Assembly: GCA_014378155.1 (NCBI GenBank)
Contig: JACMOF010000572.1
Coordinates: forward strand, 1-24,473
DNA: 24,473 nt
Direction: 5' to 3'
Origin: Caulobacter sp.
Lineage (GTDB): Bacteria > Pseudomonadota > Alphaproteobacteria > Caulobacterales > Caulobacteraceae
The position numbers and the translations under genes were made by a program. A model generated the notes under the pieces. The model made no database searches. It saw only the letters and a list, made by a program, of their open reading frames with translations, and was not told the origin of the DNA. Below, piece after piece: positions 19,520-24,473 of this stretch. Within the stretch, counting starts at the first letter, position 1; each line of letters starts with the position of its first letter.

Positions 19520-20920
19520 ATGTCCACGGAATTCGACGTCGTCGTCATCGGGGCCGGCCCCGGCGGCTATGTGGCCGCGATCCGCGCCAGCCAACTGGGC
19601 CTGAAGACGGCGATCATCGAGCGCGAGAACCTGGGCGGCGTCTGCCTCAACTGGGGCTGTATCCCGACCAAGGCGCTGCTGAAGTCCGGCGAGATCTTCG
19701 AACAGCTCTCCCACCTCGGCGGCTATGGCCTGGCGGTCGAGAAGGCCTCGTTCGACTTCGCCAAGATCATCGATCGCTCGCGCGGCGTGGCCAAGACCAT
19801 GTCGAACGGCATCGCCTTCCTGATGAAGAAGCACAAGATCGAGGTCGTCGAGGGCGAGGCCCGGCTGGAAAAGGGCACGCCGTCTCCGAAGGTGGTCGTG
19901 GCCCTGAAGGCCGGCGGCAGCCGCACGATCCAGGCCGGCAGCGTGATCCTGGCCAGCGGCGCCCGGGCTCGCGACATCCCCGCCATCGGCGCGGTCTCGG
20001 ACGGCGACAAGATCTGGACCTATCGCGACGCCCTGGCCCCCAAGGCCATGCCCAAGTCGCTGGTGGTCATCGGCTCGGGCGCCATCGGCATCGAGTTCGC
20101 CAGCTTCTACCGCGCCCTGGGCGCCGAGGTGACCGTCGTCGAGGCCGTCGATCGCATCATGCCAGTCGAGGACGCCGAGGTCTCAAAGGCCGCCCAGAAA
20201 GCCTTTGAGAAGCGCGGCATCACCTTCCGCATCGGCGCCAAGGTGACCAAGGTCGAGAAGACCGCCACCGGCGTCTCGGTGGCCATCGAGGCCGGCGGCA
20301 AGGCCGAAGTTCTGACCGCCGCCGTCTGCATCGTCGCGGTGGGCATCGCCCCCAATACCGAGGGGCTGGAGTCGGTGGGCCTGACCCTCGATCGCGGCCA
20401 TGTTGTCACCGGCAAGCACGGCGAGACCAATGTCCCGGGCCTCTACGCCATCGGCGACGCCGCCGGCCCGCCGTGGCTGGCCCACAAGGCCAGCCACGAG
20501 GGCATCCACGCCGCCGAGCACATCGCCGGCTACAAGACGCCCGCCGTCCACTCGCCCATCCCCGGCTGCACCTACGCCAACCCGCAGGTCGCCTCGGTGG
20601 GCCTGACGGAAGCCGCGGCCAAGGCGGCCGGGATCGAGGTCAAGGCCGGCCGCTTCCCGTTCAAGGTCAATGGCAAGGCCGTGGCGGCCGGCGAGACCGA
20701 GGGCTTCGTCAAGACGATCTTCGACGGCAAGACCGGCGCCCTGATCGGCGCCCACATGATCGGCCATGAGGTCACCGAGATGATCCAGGGCTTCGTCACC
20801 GCCATCACCCTGGAAGCCACCGAGGAGGACCTTCACGGCATCGTCTACGCCCACCCGACGATGAGCGAGGCCATGCACGAGGCGGCGCTCGACGCCTATG
20901 GGCGAGTGCTGCACATCTAG
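19520..20920 (+). CDS. lpdA: Dihydrolipoamide dehydrogenase (E3)
   Basis: The product is a 466-residue FAD/NAD disulfide oxidoreductase that reoxidises dihydrolipoyl groups. The FAD loop is GAGPGG (11-16). The redox disulfide is Cys42/Cys47 in GGVCLNWGCIPTKALLKS. The NAD loop is VIGSGAIGIEFASFY, the second FAD contact is GLYAIGDAAG, and the dimer-partner active-site His/Glu are in HPTMSEAMHEA near the C-terminus. Length is normal. It completes the E1-E2-E3 set in one direction and probably also serves other 2-oxoacid dehydrogenases. AGGGTAAG lies before the ATG. The DUF6880-like gene begins 12 bases after the stop. Confidence 0.97.
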   Translation: MSTEFDVVVIGAGPGGYVAAIRASQLGLKTAIIERENLGGVCLNWGCIPTKALLKSGEIFEQLSHLGGYGLAVEKASFDFAKIIDRSRGVAKTMSNGIAFLMKKHKIEVVEGEARLEKGTPSPKVVVALKAGGSRTIQAGSVILASGARARDIPAIGAVSDGDKIWTYRDALAPKAMPKSLVVIGSGAIGIEFASFYRALGAEVTVVEAVDRIMPVEDAEVSKAAQKAFEKRGITFRIGAKVTKVEKTATGVSVAIEAGGKAEVLTAAVCIVAVGIAPNTEGLESVGLTLDRGHVVTGKHGETNVPGLYAIGDAAGPPWLAHKASHEGIHAAEHIAGYKTPAVHSPIPGCTYANPQVASVGLTEAAAKAAGIEVKAGRFPFKVNGKAVAAGETEGFVKTIFDGKTGALIGAHMIGHEVTEMIQGFVTAITLEATEEDLHGIVYAHPTMSEAMHEAALDAYGRVLHI

Positions 20921-20932
20921 CGAAGCGGATCG

Positions 20933-22435
20933 ATGATGGACAAAGCGTCGGCGGCCAAGACCAAACCAAGGTCGCAAGCGAAGGCCAAGACAAAGAAATT
21001 TAGTGCGACCCTCAAGGCGGAGAACCTGGCCAACCTTGGCGTATCGGTGTTGGCTGACGTCCTGATGGAACTCGCCGACGATAGTCGGATCAAAAGGCGA
21101 CTGCGTTACGAACTTTTGGCGGCGGCCGGCGGCGATGGCCTGACCCTCGAACTGGGCAAGCGGTTGGACGCCATGGCCAAGACCGATGCCTTCATCGACC
21201 GGTCTAAGCTGCGCGAATTTGCCCGTGATCTCGATGTCCTGAGACGCATGATCACGGAAAAAGTCGCCGCTTCCAACCCCGCCGCAGCCCTGGAGCTGAT
21301 GTGGCGGTTTCTGGCCTTGGCGGCGCCGATCACGCTGAGAGTGTATGAGGTCGATGGGGTGGTCGGCGAGGTGTTCCGCAAGGGTTGCGGCGATCTGAAC
21401 AGGCTGATGCTGGCCGCAAAAATGCCGGCGGGAGATTTGGTCAAACAGGTTTTCGGCCTCATCGAAGAGGATGAGCGCGCACTCTTCGACTCCTTGATTT
21501 CGTCCACCGCATCGGCCTTGGGTCCAGCGGGTCAGCAGGCTTTACGCGCCCTTCTGACGTCGGCCTTGCGCAAACGCCCCGCCAAGCGGAGCGTTTTCTA
21601 CGATCCCACAGCTAACACCTTACGGCATGCGCTCATGGAGTTGGCGGACATCGCCGGAGATCCCGACGGCTATATCGCCACCATCCCGGCGTCCGAGAGA
21701 GATATCCCCCTCAATGGCGCGCGAATCGCCAGACGCCTGCTGTCGGCCGGTCGGACGGAGGAAGCGCTCGCGGCGCTGGACGCATCCTCACCGCACAGGC
21801 CGCGAGAACGCGCCCAAACCTTGCGGATCATGCATCCGAGAGACCTGCGGGCGCCGACCGCCGAGACCTGGGACGACGTCCATCTAGACGCCTTGGGCGC
21901 CAGCGGCCGCAGCGATGAAGCTCAAGCTCAACGCTGGGCGAGTTTCCGATCCACCTTGTCGATACCTCGGCTGAAATCCTATCTGAAGGGCCTGCCCGAT
22001 TTCGATGACGTCGTCGCGGAGGAAGACGCCATGGCCTTGGCCGCAGGCTTCAAGCCGTTTCGCTCGGCGCTCGCTTTTTTTATCGAGTGGCCCAAGCTCT
22101 CGGAGGCCGCTCGGCTTGTGATCGAGCGCCGGAGCGAAATTCATGGCGACTACGACGAGATCCTCGTTCCCGCTGCGCGCCGACTAGAGGGCGCCTATCC
22201 CGTCGCCGCGACGGTGCTGTTGCGGGCGATCATCAGCTATACGCTCAAGAACAGCGTTTCGTCGCGATACAAGCCAGCAGCCAGGCATTTGCTCGAATGC
22301 GAATCCTTGGCCGGGCTTTTGACCTCGTCGGCGGAAATCTCGACCCACGCGGATTTCGTCGCGGAACTGCGCGCGCAACATGGACGAAAACACGGTTTTA
22401 AGGGGGAGGTGGAGGCGCTAGGCGGCGTGTTTTAA
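20933..22435 (+). CDS. DUF6880-like protein of unknown function
   Basis: The product has 500 residues. A Lys/Ala-rich leader (about 1-24) is followed by KAENLANLGVSVLADVLMEL and DDSRIKRRLRYELL, then helix after helix, and the end FVAELRAQHGRKHGFKGEV. This beginning and end match, from memory, the DUF6880 family, which has no known biochemical role. The many Leu/Ala-rich amphipathic helices suggest an alpha-solenoid. There is no signal peptide or membrane segment. Codons are visibly less G/C-biased than in its neighbours (TTG, TTT, AAA and CAA are common; a run of seven Ts at 22075-22081), a sign of transfer or relaxed selection. It begins 12 bases after lpdA, with only a weak Shine-Dalgarno sequence before ATG 20933 (or 20936). 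Family assignment is moderately sure; function is unknown. Confidence 0.75.
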   Translation: MMDKASAAKTKPRSQAKAKTKKFSATLKAENLANLGVSVLADVLMELADDSRIKRRLRYELLAAAGGDGLTLELGKRLDAMAKTDAFIDRSKLREFARDLDVLRRMITEKVAASNPAAALELMWRFLALAAPITLRVYEVDGVVGEVFRKGCGDLNRLMLAAKMPAGDLVKQVFGLIEEDERALFDSLISSTASALGPAGQQALRALLTSALRKRPAKRSVFYDPTANTLRHALMELADIAGDPDGYIATIPASERDIPLNGARIARRLLSAGRTEEALAALDASSPHRPRERAQTLRIMHPRDLRAPTAETWDDVHLDALGASGRSDEAQAQRWASFRSTLSIPRLKSYLKGLPDFDDVVAEEDAMALAAGFKPFRSALAFFIEWPKLSEAARLVIERRSEIHGDYDEILVPAARRLEGAYPVAATVLLRAIISYTLKNSVSSRYKPAARHLLECESLAGLLTSSAEISTHADFVAELRAQHGRKHGFKGEVEALGGVF

Positions 22436-22473
22436 ATCAAGCGCGCCGGCCATGGGTCCACGCGTTGGCAGGG

Positions 22474-24027
22474 TCAGGCGGCCTTCGCGTCCTGATCGGC
22501 CATCCGCTGGATGGCGACATAGTCGGTCTTGCCGCTGCCCAGCACCGGCACTTCCTGCACCTTGAGGATCTTGCGCGGCACGGCCAGTTCCGGCGCGCCG
22601 ATGCTCTGGGCGTGGGCGACCAGCGAGGTGACAGCGGCGTTCTGGCAGTCGGTGACGAGAACCAGCTTCTCGCCCTTCTTCTTGTCGGGCATCGAGATCA
22701 CCGCGTGGCGACCGTCGGGCCAGACCGCGCTGGCCAGGTCCTCAGCGGCGGTCAGGGAGACCATTTCGCCGCCGATCTTGGCGAAGCGCTTCACCCGACC
22801 CTTGATGGTGACCCACAGGTCGTCCGTCATGTTCACCACGTCGCCGGTGTCGTGCCAGCCGTCCTCGGGGGCGTCGACGCCGCCGTCCTCGCGCAGATAG
22901 CCCGACATGATGTTGGGGCCGCGCACCAGCAGGCGGCCGCCGCCGGCGATCCCCTCAACCGGTTCGATCTTCCACTCCTGACCGGGCAGCAGACCGCCGA
23001 CTGTGCCCCGGCGGTTGTCCTCGGGCTTGTTGACCGCGATCACCGGCGAGGCCTCGGTCGCCCCGTAACCCTCCAAAACCGGCACGTCACCAAACTTCTC
23101 GTTGATGAGGTTGTGGGTTTCTTCGCGAACCTTTTCAGCGCCGCAGACGATGAACCTCAGACCAGAAAGCTCATCGCTGTCCGAGGCGCGGGCATAGTGG
23201 TTGAGGAAGGTGTCGGTGGCGAACAGCACCGAGGCGCCGGTGTCCTTGACCAGGGCAGGGATTTGCTTGGTGTGCAGGGGCGAGGGATACTGGAAGGCCT
23301 TCATGCCCTTCAACAGCGGCAGGATCACGCCGCCGGTCAGGCCGAAACAGTGGAAGATCGGCAGCGGGTTGAAGAACACCCAGGCCGGGTCCAGCGCGAT
23401 ATGGGTGGCGATCTGCTCGGCGTTCGAGACCAGGTTGGCCTGGCTCAACACCACGCCGCGCGGGGCGCCGAAGCTGCCCGAGGTGAACAACACCACGCCT
23501 GGATCCGACGGCTTGGCATGGGCGCGCAGGGTGCGGGGAAAGGCCCCGGCCACGACGGCGAACAGCTTGTCGCCGGTGCCGATCGTGCCGCGCACGTCTT
23601 CCAGATAGGTGATCGTCGCCTTTTCGCCCAGCGCGTCGACGATGTCGTGCAGCTTGCCCAGCTCGATGAATTTGTGGGCCGTGAGCACCCGCTTGACCCC
23701 GGCCAGCTCGCAGGCGGCGCGCAGGTTGCGCAGGCCGGCCGTGAAGTTGAGCATGGTCGGCACGCGGCCGAAGGCGTGCAGGGCGAAGAAGGTCACGACC
23801 GCTCCGGAGCCTGACGGCAGCAGGATGCCGACATGCTCGCCCGGCTGGGTCATGGCCGCGATCTTTCGGCCCAGGGCAAACGCGGCGCGGATCAGATCGG
23901 TATAGCTGAGCGGATTGCGGTCCTGATCTTCCAGGATCGGTTTTCGGGCCCCGTACTTGTCACGGGCGTCCAACAGGGCGTCGAAGAGAGCCTTCTGGCC
24001 CGCCTGAGCGTCAAATACGACCGGCAT
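22474..24027 (-). CDS. AMP-binding acyl-activating enzyme, Aas/acyl-ACP synthetase-like
   Basis: The product is a 517-residue ANL-superfamily ligase that adenylates a carboxylic acid, probably a fatty acid, and passes it to a thiol carrier. The motifs are the P-loop LFTSGSFGAPRGVVLS (180-195), EGYGATEASP (319-328), the ATP-binding WHDTGDVV (391-398), the hinge KGRVKRFAKIGGE and the C-terminal catalytic Lys500 in LGSGKTDY. GYGATEASPVIAVN and overall layout resemble the C-terminal half of E. coli Aas, but the N-terminal acyltransferase half is missing. In the P-loop the usual Glu/Ser/Thr after TSGS is Phe186, an unusual replacement. GGGGAGG precedes ATG 24027 by about 10 bases. The gene converges on the DUF6880 gene with a 38-base gap and follows a hydrolase gene on the same strand, which fits lipid metabolism. 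Confidence 0.88.
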   Translation of the reverse strand: MPVVFDAQAGQKALFDALLDARDKYGARKPILEDQDRNPLSYTDLIRAAFALGRKIAAMTQPGEHVGILLPSGSGAVVTFFALHAFGRVPTMLNFTAGLRNLRAACELAGVKRVLTAHKFIELGKLHDIVDALGEKATITYLEDVRGTIGTGDKLFAVVAGAFPRTLRAHAKPSDPGVVLFTSGSFGAPRGVVLSQANLVSNAEQIATHIALDPAWVFFNPLPIFHCFGLTGGVILPLLKGMKAFQYPSPLHTKQIPALVKDTGASVLFATDTFLNHYARASDSDELSGLRFIVCGAEKVREETHNLINEKFGDVPVLEGYGATEASPVIAVNKPEDNRRGTVGGLLPGQEWKIEPVEGIAGGGRLLVRGPNIMSGYLREDGGVDAPEDGWHDTGDVVNMTDDLWVTIKGRVKRFAKIGGEMVSLTAAEDLASAVWPDGRHAVISMPDKKKGEKLVLVTDCQNAAVTSLVAHAQSIGAPELAVPRKILKVQEVPVLGSGKTDYVAIQRMADQDAKAA

Positions 24028-24101
24028 GCCGGCGAAACCTCCCCGAAACGCGACATGGCGCGCTCGTCTGATTGAAGCGGGACCCTAGCGATGGAGCCTG
24101 G

Positions 24102-24133
24102 CTTTGCAAAGTCCGGTGACGCGCACGTCACCG
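24102..24133. repeat. Two palindromes between the hydrolase and the acyl-activating gene
   Basis: CGGTGACG (24114-24121) and CGTCACCG (24126-24133) form a perfect 8-base inverted repeat around CGCA. Beside it, CTTTGCAAAG (24102-24111) is a perfect 10-base palindrome. On the minus strand they lie 53 bases after the hydrolase stop and about 75 bases before the acyl-activating start. They could be an operator or a terminator without a T-run. Confidence 0.45.
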
Positions 24134-24185
24134 CACCGATCCCTCTGAAATGCGATCGACGCCTTGGCGTTCAAGGATTGGCCTT

Positions 24186-24473
24186 TCAACGCTGGGGTGG
24201 CGGATAGGCCATGGGGGCGCGGACCGTGTCGTCAATGGCGGCCAGCCAGGGACCGCGCACCGAGTCCGCCTCGAGGTGGAGGGCGTGACGGGCGGTGGGA
24301 TAGCGGGTTTCGACACAGGCGGGCAGGACGGCGCAGACAGTGCGTTGCGGGGCGGGCAGAACCTTGGAGTCCTGGCCCGCGTCGAGCATGATGACCGGCG
24401 TGTGGACGCGGCCGAGGTCGCGACCCACCGCATCGACCGCGTCATAGAAGGCCGCGTACCAAGCCAGGCTTGG
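24186..24473 (-). CDS. Alpha/beta hydrolase, C-terminal part (PldB-like; truncated by window edge)
   Basis: Only the last 95 residues lie in the window; the frame is open to base 24473. HTPVIMLDAGQDSKVLPAPQ carries the acid residue typical of alpha/beta hydrolases after strand 7. ARHALHLEADSVRGPWLAAIDD carries the catalytic-type His, followed by the terminal helix. The arrangement recalls lysophospholipase L2/monoacylglycerol lipase-like proteins (PldB group). The nucleophile is outside the window, so activity is inferred. It is transcribed toward the acyl-activating gene; a lipase or lysophospholipase next to a fatty-acid-activating enzyme makes a sensible pair. Confidence 0.75.
   Translation of the reverse strand, partial: PSLAWYAAFYDAVDAVGRDLGRVHTPVIMLDAGQDSKVLPAPQRTVCAVLPACVETRYPTARHALHLEADSVRGPWLAAIDDTVRAPMAYPPPQR

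Noticed and set aside
22075..22081. Seven-T run in the DUF6880-like gene as a phase-variation tract
   Set aside because: The frame is intact, seven bases is short for slippage, and nothing else suggests contingency expression.

Overview
The window is a stretch of chromosome from a GC-rich alphaproteobacterium, most probably a member of the Caulobacteraceae (Caulobacter or Phenylobacterium-like). This rests on three points. The pyruvate dehydrogenase E1-beta carries its own N-terminal lipoyl domain, as in alphaproteobacteria. Codons are strongly G/C-ending. The housekeeping order secG-pyrG-rpmF-(protease)-eno-ftsB-pdhA-pdhB-...-pdhC-...-lpdA fits that group. No phage, transposon, CRISPR array, tRNA or rRNA gene was found. 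Nearly all of the window is ordinary core genome.

Layout. Positions 1-2022 hold the C-terminal three quarters of pyruvate phosphate dikinase, followed by a small exported GlcG/HbpS-like protein. A convergent short Hsp70 homologue (YegD type) shares a CTAG stop with the latter. From a structured divergent region starts a BaiN/HI0933-type flavoprotein, which appears to use a TTG start behind a hairpin-masked Shine-Dalgarno sequence. It converges on a DEAD-box RNA helicase with a DbpA-like RNA-binding domain and a long low-complexity tail; between the two lies an inverted pair of GC-rich dyad repeats. A GNAT acetyltransferase diverges from secG. Then come pyrG, rpmF with a strong terminator, a Tat-type exported two-lobed retropepsin-like protease, eno with a textbook terminator, and a 351-base gap ahead of an ftsB-like division gene. 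The pyruvate dehydrogenase cluster follows: pdhA, pdhB (4-base overlap), a GFA-type zinc protein, pdhC, a Cys glutathione peroxidase, lpdA and a DUF6880-like protein of unknown function. At the right edge are an Aas-like acyl-activating enzyme and the 3' end of an alpha/beta hydrolase, both on the minus strand.

How the genes fit together. Several products act at the phosphoenolpyruvate/pyruvate/acetyl-CoA node: ppdK interconverts pyruvate and PEP, eno makes PEP, and the pdh cluster turns pyruvate into acetyl-CoA. Two thiol or metal-site proteins (GFA-type and glutathione peroxidase) are interleaved with the PDH subunits, which hints at a thiol/aldehyde protection role; that is inference. The items most worth a second look are the 65-base exact identity between the pdhB and pdhC lipoyl domains, the anti-Shine-Dalgarno hairpin of the flavoprotein gene, the inverted dyad pair, the candidate CtrA/CcrM signals ahead of ftsB, and the atypical DUF6880 gene at the end of the pdh cluster. 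I see no clearly novel multi-gene system.
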